Assembly (NCBI GenBank): GCA_026826555.1
Contig: JAKSZT010054324.1
Span: 5,425,569-5,489,568 of the forward strand
Direction: 5' to 3'
From: Tolypeutes matacus
Lineage: Eukaryota > Chordata > Mammalia > Cingulata > Chlamyphoridae
DNA length: 64,000 bases
A program made the position numbers and the translations under genes. Positions 21,716 to 33,825 of the stretch are shown piece by piece. Each line of letters begins with the position of its first letter. The first letter of the stretch is position 1. Below the pieces are notes generated by a model, which saw only the letters and a list, made by a program, of their open reading frames with translations, was not told the origin of the DNA and did no database searches.

Positions 21716-22212
21716 AGTTTCTCATTGTTGCTGTAACAAATTATCACAAACTTGGTGACTTAAAATAACCCACATCTATTATATTACAATTCCAGAGGTC
21801 AGAAGTCCAAAATATGTCTCATTGGGCTAAAATCAAGATATTGGCAGGGCTGCATTCCTTCAGGGCGCTCTAGGAGAGAATCCATTTCCTTGCCTTTTCT
21901 AGCTTTAAGAGGTTGCCTGATGAATTGGTTCATGGTTCCCTCCCATATTCAAAGCCAGCAATGGGTGAATGAATCTTTCTCACATTGCATCTCTCTGATG
22001 CAATGAATTCTTTCACTTAGAAGGAACCTTGTGATTACATTGGACATATTTGGATAATTCAGGATAATGTTCTTATTTTAAGGTTATCTGATTAGCAACC
22101 TCAATTCCAACTGCAACCTTAATTTCCCCTTGCCATGTAACATAACATGCACATAGGTTCCAGATTTTAAAATGTGGTCATCTTTAGGGGACATTATTCT
22201 GCCTACCACAGT
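21716..22212 (-). mobile_element. ERVL-MaLR LTR (MLT1/MST-like)
   Basis: Reversed MaLR LTR text in full order: TTGTTGCTGTAACAAATTAT, CACAAACTTGGTGACTTAAA, ATTCCAGAGGTCAGAAGTCC, GGCAGGGCTGCATTCCTTC, GAGAGAATCCATTTCCTTGCC, then GATTACATTGGACATATTTG and a GACATTATTCTGCCTACCA end. About 497 bp, close to full LTR length, no internal ERV region. Confidence 0.8.
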
Positions 22213-23344
22213 ATTCCATAAGTCTTACTACCATGCCAAGTTTCAGTAAACCTCTAAAATAAAGAACTGAAAGCATCACCTGTAAAATTTGGGTCTAAAA
22301 TATATTTTCATTACTGATTACATACACGTGCTGCAAAACTTTATTTCTGATTTATTTATTTGAATAATTATCCCTAGTTCTCCAGTTAACTTTGCATAAG
22401 TTAAAATAACATAGATTTACACTTTTAGCAACACATAGGCTTTCCAGTTTTAGAATTGTGTTAATTTTGGAAACAAAGGATAGTAAGGGATACTTATGAA
22501 TTTTAATTAAGTAGATTCTAAAATAAATTATACATGAGTAAAATTTCAGGGCATAATGATTCAGCTTCTATGTAGACGCATTAAAAACGACAGCGCAGTT
22601 TGACACCACTGTGCTTTCTTTTATTCCTTCTGACCTTATTTATTTAACTTTTTAGAGTCAAAAAAAAAAAAAAAGAACTAGGTATTTGATTTGAGCGTAT
22701 AAATTTTTAACCTAAGGGTTTCTGACTCCAACTCTGCCTTGAGCTCCTGACCTTACAGCTTGAAGTTATTTGATTTAGTCAGCAGACATGATCATCATTG
22801 TTTCATGTATAAACAAAAGCCATTTTTTGCCTTTTAAACTAGATTTAAAATTCACTGACATGGTAGGAACAGAATTTAGACTGAATATCATGGAATAATT
22901 AGCATTATATTCATGTTGTGATAAAAATTACCATTTTCATTGATGCTGAGCCAAGATAGATTGCAGCATGAGTTTCCAAAAGGTCTTAGGAGTCCTACCA
23001 TATTGTTTATCTTCAAGAATTCAGGATGCGTTTTTGCTAACTTTTTGGTTTAGAGGATGTATTTGATGTAGGCTGAATGCTTAAAGGCATAGATCAGTGA
23101 ATTAAGATTGGTGAAGGACTCTATTTTCTGTCTGAGGGATAAATTTAGAGCAAGAGATATCCTAGTAAAAGGTACTTTTAATTCTTAAACAAATAAAGAA
23201 GATTTGGAGCTTCAGGAGCTAACATCCTCCTCAAGGCTATAATTGCTGCCATTGCTATTTCTGATAAGAGACTAAACTGACATTTACATTTTTCACTTCT
23301 CCCTATATCACGAGATTTTAGGCACCTTATTTTAATTCAGATTG
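22213..23344. other. No feature recognised apart from an A-run at 22659-22674
   Basis: Single-copy-looking sequence. The A-run is not preceded by a SINE head or by an AATAAA-bearing retrocopy that I recognise. Confidence 0.45.
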
Positions 23345-23425
23345 CATGTGCAACCACTGAATCCCAAGCATCTGTTACTACATGGATCTTGTGTACTCAA
23401 TAAACATTTGTTTACTGAGAAACAA
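23345..23425 (+). mobile_element. L2 3' tail fragment
   Basis: CTTGTGTACTCAATAAACAT followed by TTGTTTACTGAG matches the L2 terminal phrase 'ctcaataaatatttgttgaatgaa'. Confidence 0.45.
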
Positions 23426-23644
23426 CTTCGTATTTCTGAATTGGAATAGAAGCATTAGGCCATCATATTAAAACTCTCATCTAATATATTTAACCATCCC
23501 AAACTTTGCAAAGAGATTAAAAATATCCAGGATCTCTTTATATTGTGCATATAAATTATGTGAATAGGTTTTTACATTTTTATCACTTACCTTTAATTTT
23601 GCTTATTTTGTTTTGCATAGAACTTAGATATTTGGTTATTAAGG

Positions 23645-23810
23645 CCTTAGAGAGGGTTCAAAACTAAACTGGATTTTAATCTCAGCTCTACCTTTCTGTT
23701 AAGTTCTCTAATGCTTTTATTTTCTTATATAAATAAAAAATAGTAACACATCTTCCTAAGTTATAAAGATTAAAAAAGACAAAATTTTTAACTATGTAAC
23801 ATAGTGATCA
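23645..23810 (+). mobile_element. MIR SINE
   Basis: CTGGATTTTAATCTCAGCTC and TACCTTTCTGTTAAGTTCTC, then ATATAAATAAAAAATAGTAA and CTAAGTTATAAAGATTAAAA, follow the MIR core order. Confidence 0.55.
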
Positions 23811-24329
23811 TAGCAGTCATGATAGAAAACTCAAAATACTTTTTTTGTTATGTTTTATTTTGTTTGTTTTCTTTCTCCCTTCTCCTTTTCATTTCTTGGG
23901 ATGGAAAATCTAGGTTATTTTTTCAAGTTGCATAGTGTTGCTTTCTTCTAAGACCTTATTTCTGCATAGGATGAGAAATTGGTCTTTGATATTTACTGTG
24001 ATGAAATGAAGGGGAAAAAATGGTTTAAGGCTTTACATATACAATGTCCTCAGGAATTAGGAGTCCCCAAACCTTATAGGCTAGTGAGATCAATCTAGGA
24101 TATGATCCATTAATTCTAGAAAAATGCATAAAATAATTTATTATATCATGTTAATGGCTTGTTTAGTGACACCTAGTCATGGACTTTTCTTTGATAATTG
24201 GAATACTTTAATTCCTGTGCATATCAGAAAACACTCTTTTCATGCACTATAATACTGTTTAATGAGAAGTATGTTGCTAACATAGGCTCAGTAGGGGTAT
24301 TTTGGGCTAAAAATGTTATTATACATATA

Positions 24330-25075
24330 TATTTTAAATAAAGCTCTTAAATTTAAGTCTTTGATCCATTTTTAGTTAAGTTTTGTATATAGTGAAAGTA
24401 AGGGTCCAACTTCATTTGTTTGCATGTGGATATCTGGTTGTTCCAGCACCATTTGCTAAAGAGACTATTGTTTCACTTTGAAAATGGTGTTGACACCCTT
24501 GTTGAAAATAAATTGACAATATATTTGAGGATTCATTTCTTAACTCTCCATTTTATTCCCTTGCTCTATATATCTGTACTTATGTCAGTGCCGCACAGGT
24601 TTTTTTTTTTTTTTTTTTTTTTTGAGGTACCGAGACCCAGGAATTGAACCTGAGACCTTATATATGGGAAACTGGTGCTCAACCACTGAGACACATTGGC
24701 TCCCTTGAGTTAATTTTTTCATTTGTTTTGCTTGTTGTTTGTTTTATTTTTTCAGGAGGCACTGGAGACTGAACCTGGGAACTCCCATGTGGAAGGTGAG
24801 TGCTCAATCTCTTGAGCCACATCCATTCCCCCACACTGTTTTCATTACTATAGCTTTTTAGCAAGTTTTGAAATCAGGAAATGTGTGTTCTCTAACACTT
24901 CTTTTTTGTTTTTTCCTTCAAGATTGTGTTGGCTATTCAAATTTCATATGCATTTTAGGGTGGATTTTTCCATTTATGCAGAAAATGACTTTTGGATTTT
25001 ATTATGCAATTCATTGAATCTGTATATTACTTTTGGGAGATACTTTGGGAGAGGTTTACCTAAAATGTGTTAAGA
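24330..25075 (-). mobile_element. L1 ORF2 3'-part fragment split by a SINE
   Basis: Reversed L1 text is clear on both sides of the SINE: GGATATCTGGTTGTTCCAGC, ACCATTTGCTAAAGAGACTA and TCCATTTTATTCCCTTGCTC on the left, then CACACTGTTTTCATTACTAT, ATTGTGTTGGCTATTCAAAT and TTCATTGAATCTGTATATTAC on the right. This part encodes the C-terminal region of ORF2p in intact elements; here it is broken. Confidence 0.75.
24600..24831 (-). mobile_element. DAS-type SINE, dimeric
   Basis: Poly-T (24600-24623), then a first reversed head (GAATTGAACCTGAGACC, CTCAACCACTGAGACACA), a T-rich linker, and a second reversed head (GGAGACTGAACCTGGGAAC, CTTGAGCCACATCCATTCCC). It interrupts L1 ORF2. Target duplications are not clear. 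Confidence 0.8.
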
Positions 25076-25079
25076 CCTG

Positions 25080-25480
25080 GTACAGGTGTCCGGGGGCCAG
25101 GGTGGGAATGAGATAAAAATATCTAAATTCGGGAGAGGAAACAGAGCTAGAAATATAGGACTCTGAGCTCTTTGAGAAGAGATGTTAATTGAAGCATTTT
25201 GAAAACATTTAACTGGCTATGGATCAAATTATAAGGAATAAAACAAGGATTCCAGAGGCTTAGGAATGGCCTACATTTAAGAGCTTAGAGGTGCAGGAAG
25301 GCAAGTTAGTAGAGGTAACAGAGAAAGAGTAATCAGAGAAGTGGTAGACAAACTAGAAGAGTGCTGTGACAGAGAACCAAGATAGGAGAAAGGATGTAAG
25401 GTTGGTCAACAATGAAATTTGTAGGGGATCCAGAAATACTTTCTGAATGAATGAATGTGATTGGACTGGGATGAGATAAT
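25080..25480 (-). mobile_element. Possible L2 fragment
   Basis: Purine-rich sequence with GAGGAAACAGAGCTAG, GGAGAAAGGATG and GGACTGGGATGAGATAAT resembles reversed L2 ORF sequence, but the match is diffuse. Confidence 0.3.
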
Positions 25481-26002
25481 AGCTGTGTGCAAATGTTTCT
25501 CCTCCTACCCTGGACTGCTATAGAGGTGAATAATGATGTTAATGGGTGTAAATATCTTCTCATATATTTGTAAACCTTTGTCCGTGTCATTTGCAGTTGT
25601 TTCAGAATAGAAGAATCCAATGCATATGTGCTTCTCCTTTATTCTATAGACGTTTGTACATATTTTCTCAAGTGCCTTGTATAAGATTTTATATTCCGTT
25701 TAACCACACTTTTTCTTTGCACAAAAGATTTGCTAACAAGAGCTCTGATTTCTCAAGTGAACCCAAACAATTCTAATTAAATGTGTATATAGTATCTTTC
25801 AGAGAAAAAAAAATCCTAATGCTTCCATTAAAATTAATAAACAGTACATGTCTTCAGTAAATACAATAGAGTGTGTTGGACTTTAATCTTTGGATAGAAA
25901 ACTCCTTTTGGTAATTAAGAAAGTCTTGCAAAATTTTTGTGTTTAATTTCCATATACTATTTTCCACAATTGGGTAAACGGATTAAGAAAAAAAATTTTC
26001 TT
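25481..26002. other. No feature recognised
   Basis: Unassigned AT-rich sequence. Confidence 0.4.
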
Positions 26003-26719
26003 GTGTAGTATCACAGTTTGAACTTACTTTATGAAACCCTAAAAGAAAAAGATTATGTCCTTGTACTAATCCATTCCTGTGGATGTGGGGCCTTTTGGTT
26101 TGGACTATGTCAGTGAGGCATGACTCAAGTTGAGTCATCGCCCTCTTACTGGAGCTTTATATAAACGGAGACACAGAGAGAGACATACACAGAGAGAAAG
26201 GAAACCACCGCCATATTTGATCCGGCCCTGTGAGAGAGAGGACTCCTGGTTTGCCCACAGATGAGCGCAACGAGAAACACCTGAGAGGCTCAAGGAGTTG
26301 AGGCCCAGGGGAGATGACTTATCAACCACAGCTGAGTTCAAGGAGAAAGTAGAGGGAAGCGGCTGTGGCTCAATCAGTAGGGCTCCCGTTTACCATATGG
26401 GAGGCCCCGGGTCCGGTTCCCGGGGCCTCCTGGTGAAGGCAAGCCCGCCCGCACGGCGTGGTTAGCTGACCCAGCGAGCACAAGCAGCAAGGGGGGGATA
26501 AATGAATAAATAAATAAAATCAAGGAGAAAGTAGAGAGAGGCGATCAGACCCGCCTGTCTTGCCCGATTGCCACATGGCAGGATGCTAGGATCACCAGTA
26601 GCTGACTTTGGACCTTTCAACAGCCTCAGAACTGTAAGCTTTTACCCTAATAATTTTCCATTATAAAAGCCCGCCTACTTTTGGTACTTGCATTGGCAGA
26701 CCTGTGGCAAACTAACACA
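26003..26719 (+). mobile_element. LTR-like element (MaLR-like layout) carrying a nested SINE
   Basis: It starts TGTAGTATCACAGTTTGAAC and ends GTGGCAAACTAACACA, so TG...CA ends are possible. Between them are TGGATGTGGGGCCTTTTGG, a TATAAA-like box (TTTATATAAACGGAG at about 26156), a GAGAGAG-rich R-like part, and CAGCCTCAGAACTGTAAGC followed by TTATAAAAGCC. The 3' part resembles 63400-63521 and 1-140, so the three are probably related. A DAS SINE occupies 26355-26519; without it the element is about 535 bp. Confidence 0.55.
26355..26519 (+). mobile_element. DAS-type SINE with 17-bp target duplications
   Basis: The tRNA-like head reads GGAAGCGGCTGTGGCTCAAT (A box) and GGTCCGGTTCCCGG (B box), followed by a GGCAAGCCCGCCC-type body, a GCGAGCACAAGCAGCAAG segment and an (AAAT)n tail. 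Perfect 17-bp direct repeats TCAAGGAGAAAGTAGAG lie at 26338-26354 and 26520-26536. CpGs in the body are well kept, so this is one of the younger insertions in the window. Confidence 0.92.
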
Positions 26720-26929
26720 CATAGCTATAAAGGAAAAGTCAGGAACAAAGTTTGTCTCAAATTTAAACTACTTAGTTTTTGCTGTTTTTAAAATACTTTA
26801 GATGATTATCTAATTGCTTCAGTGCATATATCTTTTTAAACCAAATTTAGCTATAAATTATTATGGGTAAGAAACATTTTTCTTTCTTTTTTTTTTATTT
26901 CTCTCCCCACCCCCCCCACCCCCTTCCTT

Positions 26930-27000
26930 CCTTTACCTGGCACCTGCACAATACCTTATATGTGAAACACAATAATAAATTGAATGCCTGTTGAATGGAT
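26930..27000 (+). mobile_element. L2 3' tail fragment
   Basis: ACCTGGCACCTGCACAATACC followed by AATAAATTGAATGCCTGTTGAATGGA follows the L2 end phrase. Confidence 0.5.
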
Positions 27001-28272
27001 TCAAAATTATCTCTAACTTTACATCTACCTCTATTTCTCTTAATTCTTTAACATTTAAGCATAATTCTGAATTTCACCACAACTAATTTTTTATAACTTT
27101 TTTCGAGCATATTCTTAGAAATGGTCTTATACTATACATATTTAAAAAGGAACTTTTTACCATGTTATTAACAAGATAGACATTTTGAACTTAAAACTTG
27201 AAAAAAATAGATGAAACTGGAATGCTACAAGTTAGACCAAAAATGATGCAAAAGAAACACATCCTAAAGAACAAAAGAAGCCACAAAAGGTCAAGACACT
27301 GCGTAACAGGAGTGGGATATGAGAGCACTCTTTATTTTTTGTTTATTTTTTATAAATAACAAATAAACTCATTCTTTTTACCTCTGACAGTAACATTTGT
27401 GCATAAAGGTCATTTTCATTAACCTTAGGTTTGTAATTTCCAGCCTCCCTGCCCAAAGGCATTGCTGTTATTTACAATTTTTCTTAGTCCTATACAAAAT
27501 CAAACAACCGTCAGTGTGAGGCTAATATATGTTAAGTGTCTCAGGCACATTTCAATTAAGTATTAACATAGATTGGAAAATTTCCAAAACATTTAGCGAA
27601 TATTACTTTCAATCATTTTCATTAAAATTAATAGCAAGTGTTAAAAAGTAATATACCAGGGAGCTGGGGGAATTGAATTTTCAGCTTCTAAAGGGCTACT
27701 TGTGCTAATGTATGAAGAATTTTAGTATAATTCAGACACATCTTGCCTAGTCCCATTAAATCCTGAATTTTGTATGGGTAGAGGATAGGATTTATATGCA
27801 AATTAATTTTGTTTTAATACTTTTATGTAGTGACTTCAGATGTTAATGAATATTTACTAGATACCAAAAATAAAGAACTGGCATTGAGCAAGTTTAAAAC
27901 GTCCAACTACAAGCATCCATATTAACCACATTTTCCAGAAAGACTTAAAGAAGAGTTTTGAGAAACCGGTTTATAGAAGTAGGAAAAGGAACTGTCCAAA
28001 TACAGATTATTATTCTAATATAGAAATATTATAAGCATTATAAGAAGAAGCAAGGACTGAGAATTGTGTCTGAGAGAATTAACAAAAAAGTACAAATAAA
28101 GAATAGAATGCAATGATATCAGAATTCAAACATCTCTGATGGTCCTTAGAAACCCTATATTCTCCTGACAATAAAAATGCCTCTATTTAGCTGCACACCT
28201 GTTTACAGTATTATTGGTCTTATGTTCAGCATTTTTTAAAAAAGCTACTCAGTCTGTGATATCTGTATCATC
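27001..28272. other. No feature recognised
   Basis: AT-rich, apparently unique sequence. A short MIR-like phrase at 27515-27560 (TATGTTAAGTGTCTCAGGCAC) is too short to call. Confidence 0.45.
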
Positions 28273-28273
28273 C

Positions 28274-28438
28274 ATATCTATATATCTATATCTATATCTA
28301 TATCTATATCTATATCTATATCTATATCTATATCTATATCTATATCTATATCTATATCTATATCTATATCTATNNNNNNNNNNTCTATATCTATATCTAT
28401 ATCTATATCTATATCTATATCTATATCTATCTATATAG
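28274..28438. repeat. (TATATC)n hexamer microsatellite with assembly gap
   Basis: At least 23 copies of the hexamer CTATAT, broken only by N at 28374-28383. The true length is unknown because the gap is an arbitrary ten bases. Open frames through it on both strands (Leu-Tyr or Tyr-Arg repeats) are artefacts. Confidence 0.95.
28374..28383. other. Assembly gap (ten N)
   Basis: Ten unresolved bases inside the hexamer array. Confidence 1.
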
Positions 28439-28444
28439 ATATAC

Positions 28445-29159
28445 CTTACAATTTTAGGTATACTACACATGAACAGTGATTCTCCCTCATTTTTTCAATT
28501 CATGCTGATGCTATATAAGCTTCATAGATGGAACAGGAACAAGTTAAGACTTTTGAACAGAATTTTGCTCTTGGGACAGCAGTAGCATTTGAATGTTAGT
28601 AACTTTTTTTTTTTTTTTTTTTTTAATTTTGACTACTATGTTCTGAGTTCACTTCAAATATAAGAGAAGGAAAAAATGTTTTGGAAAGGACCTAGTAAAA
28701 GAGGCTAAAGATAAGCTCTTTTCATTGCAAAGAAGATGGCTTTTCTTTTGACAATTTTCCAGATGCCCACTTTTCCAGTAAAACCATTGAATACTATGAA
28801 ACTGCTATTCCCAGAGGGCAGAATATAGAGAGAAGAAAAATAATTTTCTCAAGAAAAAGGGTAGGGATAATTATGGCATAGCTCTTCAGTGAGGCAGGAT
28901 GGTCAGCAATGAGTCCAGAGTGATGAAACTGTTGTCTGCTCTGTGGAATCAGAGGCTCAGCAAGACCAGGCAGTAACGTAAGCAGTAACTTAAATAGCCA
29001 GTAAGGATTTCAGAGTGTGAGCATTCAGTTTCTGAGCAGAGTGTGGCTAAAAGAGTGCAACCTTAAGATAGTACTGAAAAAGATGGCACAAGGAGAGAAT
29101 CCAGGTTCATGTTTCCCACTGGTGAATATTGCATGAGAAAACCGAGGCTAGTCATGCAG
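28445..29159. other. No feature except a poly-T tract at 28602-28624
   Basis: The T-run has no adjacent SINE head. The remainder is unassigned. Confidence 0.4.
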
Positions 29160-29545
29160 CGCGTATAGGAGCGAGTTGTACTGAAATGCCATTCTACCTG
29201 TCTCTGACAACTCCCTTCTCATCCCCTTGTCTACTCTACAAAATTAGTTTCATTCTTCAAATCAGGGTCAAATGTTATTTTGTTCCCACATTTCTCATAC
29301 CCTCAATTCTCAGACACAGCCATTCCTTCTTTTGCCACCATGGTACTTTATACATACATATTCATTCCTTCATACATTCTCTCTCTCTTCCACACACATT
29401 CTCTCTTCCACAATAAGTTAGCCATGTCAGGGTAATATATTCCGCCCTCTAGGAATAGCATGTCCATATCTAATTCTTCTTTGTGTCTTTGACCCCAAAC
29501 ACAATGACACATAACATGTACTCAAGTATATTTATTGAATAAATT
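29160..29545 (+). mobile_element. L2 3' end
   Basis: L2 order: TGAAATGCCATTCTACCTGT, CTGACAACTCCCTTCTCATC, CATTCTTCAAATCAGGGTCA, AATGTTATTTTG, then TTTGTGTCTTTGACCCC and a terminal TACTCAAGTATATTTATTGAATAA. The 95-codon frame at 29129-29416 runs through it but is not a gene. Confidence 0.6.
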
Positions 29546-30879
29546 ACTAATTTAAACTAGTTTACTATTAAATATACAAATAGAGTAAGATTAGAGGGTA
29601 ATCTTTGGTCCAAACTTTTAAGGTAAAATGTCCCTCATATTTGAAAGTGGTTTTAAGTAAAATATCAACAGAGTTTGAAAAGCTTCTGGATCTACTGTAA
29701 TTCAAGGAGTATTAATACAAACAGTAAAAGATGTCTGATTCATATGAGGCTAAGTGGGGAACACAGAATCAGCATTTTGCTGTGTGTTTACTAATCCTTA
29801 ATAAAGGGGATTGGCAAATGAATAAGAATCACATTTGCAGTAAATGTATTGCAATTGTTATAAAGGCATGCAAGTTAGTTTGTAAAATCAAAAACACTGT
29901 ACACTTGAGTTGTGAGATGACTGACTTTGGGGGAACTGCTATATGCCCTAATTAAGTAAAAATGAACCTCCCACAAGGGGTGTGTGATGACAAAGTGAGA
30001 ACCACCCATCAAGATATGCAGGATATCCTCAGTTTGACAACTTTTACCTCTCGAACTCATTACTCATTGCTTGAATCTTTGCAGCTTGATTGATCATAAG
30101 ATTTCTCTTAGGAGCAGGCAACTCTCTACCTTAGGTTTTGAGTTGAAGACATATGCCTTAGCATGTTTATTAGACATCTTTACAATGGGATATTTGTTGA
30201 GCTGTTGGCACCCAAATTGCTATGCCAGTCAGTCAGAAAGAGAGCTCTTCCGGAGAGTTTTCACCATTTGGAATCCAGCAAATAGCGTAATAATACCTGC
30301 CACCAGGAACAGCAGTTCACAGGTGTCAGGATTGCCAGCAAAAGCAAGACTCACCAGGCACTGGATGGAACAACATTTACTCACATAGAGGAGACAGATC
30401 AAGCTTTGGGGCAAAAGGGGAAGGAAAGTGTAAGAGAGCAAGCCACTGTCTGCCAAGGGACATGTTTTACCTCAAGGCACTCCCGAGAAGGGAGTCAGTC
30501 CACATTCACCATGCATCCTAGGAGCGAGGCTAATTCATATAGCCCTACTACAAGGTTTATTTGTGGGTCACAGGGAAAGGCAGCAGGCTGAACTTGGACT
30601 GTCCCCTACAACAATATTGGGCACAGCCAGACAAATATAAAGTGGTGACTTGTTTCTCACTTTCATTTGTATTTGTACATACATCATTTATCTCCCTTGG
30701 GAATGCTACATGGAGGAGTTGATGTGGTTTGGGGTAGAATTTATTTTTAGGTTCCCTAGGAAAATACCATAAAATCCTCATCCATACTTTTTATATAATT
30801 TTAGGTTATCCAAGTCTATCAATTAAAAAATGTTAAAAACCTACTGAAAAACAATTTCAGTTCTCCACCTTCCTAATCT
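29546..30879. other. Unassigned; 30.1-30.65 kb is GC-richer
   Basis: I recognise no repeat or gene. The stretch 30080-30640 has higher GC and several short open frames on both strands (for example 30071-30388 plus, 30229-30456 minus, 30557-30781 minus), none resembling a known family. It could be an unrecognised LTR or unique sequence. Confidence 0.35.
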
Positions 30880-30985
30880 CTCTACTTTAACATTATTTGC
30901 TGCATTACAGGTGCCCAGAACATTTCCTGGAATTTAGCAAGTATCTCATAAATATTTGTTGAATACATTGCATAAAAGAATGAAA
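30880..30985 (+). mobile_element. L2 3' tail fragment
   Basis: CAGGTGCCCAGAACATTTCC, then TCATAAATATTTGTTGAATA with GAATGAA further on, is the L2 terminal phrase. Confidence 0.55.
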
Positions 30986-31930
30986 AGTAATCTATTCAAT
31001 TTAACATTTAGAGGTCATTAATGACCATAACTAAAATAGTTTATTATGAGAGGGGAAATGCTGAGTGGTTGTGGAGTAATGAGAATACAGGAAATAAAGA
31101 ACAGCTTAGGTTTTATAATATATATATATACAGAATTTCCTTATAGGCTTTGGCAGTTTTTGAGTTTTATATAAGGTCATTTAAACTGACTCTCCCTTGT
31201 TCTGCAGATTTATTACTCCTCTCTTTTAAATGATAGGATTTCAGAGACATATTCCTAAAATGTCTGTCTCAGGGTCTCCCAAAGGGGGTGGCGTCTGCTC
31301 TTATTGGTAGGGTGTCCTAGATTGCTTATTCCTTTCTCCAGCAGTCACTCCTCTTTTCAGCCTGCAAGGCAACAGCTTTCTATCACTGGTGTTCAGTTTC
31401 TTTGAAAAGAGATCCCACAGTGGTACCCATAGGGACTCTAACACCAGAGTTCTTTAAGTTTTATCAAATAGCTCTCTTATTTACGTTTAAGTCGTAGGAC
31501 ATGTAGGTGTTCTAAGGGGACTGAGTTGGAGTGGTTTCAAATATAGTCTCACACTTTACCCACAATCCTCTGTGCTCTGGAACCTCCAATGCTGGGCTGC
31601 TGACACTAGCTATGATGCCTGTCTACTTCTAACCGAGAGTCTTTGGAGACCCAGTGTTCTTTCCTATGATCTGTCTTCTTTGGGGAGAACAAACCCATCA
31701 AAGATATATATCTCATCCTGTTTATGGATGTATTATAGTTTTTTCTCATAATGTTCCTGGGCATTAAACAAAATCCTTTTCTTTTTCCTTCTGTAAGTTG
31801 TCCATGAACATTCTATTAGTATAGACACACTGACTGCCTGGAGCACAGGGAGAGCCACTATGTACTATCACTTAAATCTTTCTTTAAACAATCATTTATC
31901 TCAGTTTGGATACATGCAAAGCACGCTTGG
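30986..31930. other. No feature recognised
   Basis: Unassigned sequence with no coding signal. A short (TA)n lies at 31117-31130. Confidence 0.4.
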
Positions 31931-32000
31931 ATTTTTTTTTTTTTTTTTCTAATTATTTGAGAAGCGAGTACTCAACCACTTGAGCCACATTTGCACCTCT
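31931..32000 (-). mobile_element. DAS-type SINE fragment
   Basis: Poly-T (31931-31949) and then GAGTACTCAACCACTTGAGC and CACATTTGCACCTC, the reversed A-box end of the head. The B-box half is missing, so this copy has an internal deletion. Confidence 0.6.
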
Positions 32001-32739
32001 CTTTTGGACTTTTAAAAATCAAATATATTTGCTTATAGCTTGCCTCTTCTACAAAGAATTTGAGTAAGGTTAAATGAAAAGCACATTTAATAAATTAGTA
32101 AAATATATAACGACAGAAAAAAAGTAAAGACATTTCAATGTAGGTCAACACAAATAATGAGATTCATACCTAACTTTAGCTTTCAGAAAGCTGGAATAAA
32201 AATGGGAACAAACATAAGATGCATAATCAAGCTATTAGAAAGTAGAAACCAAAACAACTCTTAAAAGGAAGTATGTATGTGTGTGTGTATATAACTTTAA
32301 GTTTGATTGTAAATAGAATATACTGAGTGACAGAAAATGTCCTCAATAAAATGTTAATAGAAGTGCAGTAATTAATTGAGATTTTTAAGAAGCATATTGA
32401 GTCTGCCAAAGTCTTTTTTTGTCTAGAATCATTTAGCATTTTGATGAACTCACAAAATACTGCCTTGCCAAAATTAACTGCCTACAAAAATTTTGCATTT
32501 CCCCATCAAGACATGATGAAATGGCTGCTAATTTAAATTTAGCAGATATTTCTTATATACTTATTATTAGATCAGCACCCTGATATATCCTATGGAGCTT
32601 GACAAGCAGCAACAGTTGGGGATTCATTAGTATGGAACTTTCAATTTTATTTAACATTATACCCTCAATAATCAAAAACAGGATTTGTGTATTCTCTTAT
32701 TGACTAGGGGTTAGTGGTACAGGTGATGAAAAGGGGCAA
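32001..32739. other. No feature recognised
   Basis: AT-rich; a short TATGTGTGTGTGTATATA stretch at about 32274-32291. No coding signal. Confidence 0.45.
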
Positions 32740-32970
32740 GACTACATTTTTGTATTGTGAAGGAATTGATTGCTGCTGGATTGAAGTGAGGTCAGTGAGA
32801 AAAAGAGAAGAATCAAGAGTGCTGCTCATGATTTTGGCCTTAGCCACTGGATGAATAGTAGTGCCATCCACTGAGATTGAGAATATGGCTGGAAAAGTCC
32901 CTCTGTTCTCTTTGGGGCATGTTAAATCACAGGTTTCTCTTAGACATCCACATCATACTTAATATTTGTA
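32740..32970 (-). mobile_element. L2 ORF fragment
   Basis: Reversed L2: GAAGAATCAAGAGTGCTGCT, GCCACTGGATGAATAGTAGT, GCCATCCACTGAGATTGAGA, GGCATGTTAAATCACAGG. The same strand and motif set as 12990-14560. Confidence 0.65.
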
Positions 32971-33303
32971 GCATTTGATGGGGTTGACTACATAGTAGCC
33001 TCAAAACCTATTCTTTCTTTGATTTCCCTCCTACTTCTCTAATTATTGTTTCTCAGCATTTTTATCTCCTGATCCTTTAAATGTTTTTTCTCTCATGGCC
33101 AACTGTTTGCCTATGTTATCACAACCACATAGGAACTTCAACAACTCTCTATATGCTAATGGTTCTAAATCTACCTTTTAAGCACAGATCTTTCTTCTGA
33201 ACTCCGGAGACCCAGTTGTCCACCTGAACCTCAAACTAAACATGTCTTAAATTCTACTCACCAACTTTTCCCAAAACCTTGTTCGTCTTTTCTTGGTGAA
33301 AAA

Positions 33304-33500
33304 CTCTTAGCATTTATTGAGAACTAACTGTGTACCAGGCACTATTTATTCCTCATAAAAAACCAATGAGGCAGGTATTACCCCACTTTACATAGAAGAA
33401 ATTGAAGCTCCCAGCCACTTAGATAAGTATCTGAATTGGAGTCCAAACTCAGGCAATTGTTTCCAGAATCTGGATTATTAACTTCAATGCTATATAGACC
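33304..33500 (-). mobile_element. MIR SINE nested in L2
   Basis: Reversed MIR: TAGCATTTATTGAGAACTAA, TGTGTACCAGGCACTATTTA, CCAATGAGGCAGGTATTACC, CCACTTTACATAGAAGAAAT, then a GAGTCCAAACTCAGGCA part. Confidence 0.75.
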
Positions 33501-33825
33501 CTTTGCTATTACCTTTTTCACCTTTGACTTAGTCAATTAAGTTAGAAACCTGGGAGTTATTTCAATCTTCTCCCTCTATTCATATATCCATTCAGTTACC
33601 CAATCTTCCTAACAGCTCTTGGGCCTATCTCCTTTGCTCTGTTCCCCCTGCTAATATCTTCAAATCCTCATTATTTCTACCCAGGACGATTTCCATGGCT
33701 TACTAAGTGGTTTCTCTGCCTTCAATTTCTTATTTCCTCCATAGTGTGCAAACTAGTTTTTTAATAAAATGAAAATCTGCCCATATTTTCCCCTTCTTAA
33801 ACCCATCAATTGTCTTCTCATTGAC

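Noticed and set aside
28214..28470. Leu-Tyr and Tyr-Arg repeat frames on both strands
   Set aside because: Produced by the TATATC microsatellite and cross an assembly gap.
30071..30388. 105-codon plus frame in the GC-richer block
   Set aside because: Overlapping frames occur on the other strand and no domain is recognisable.
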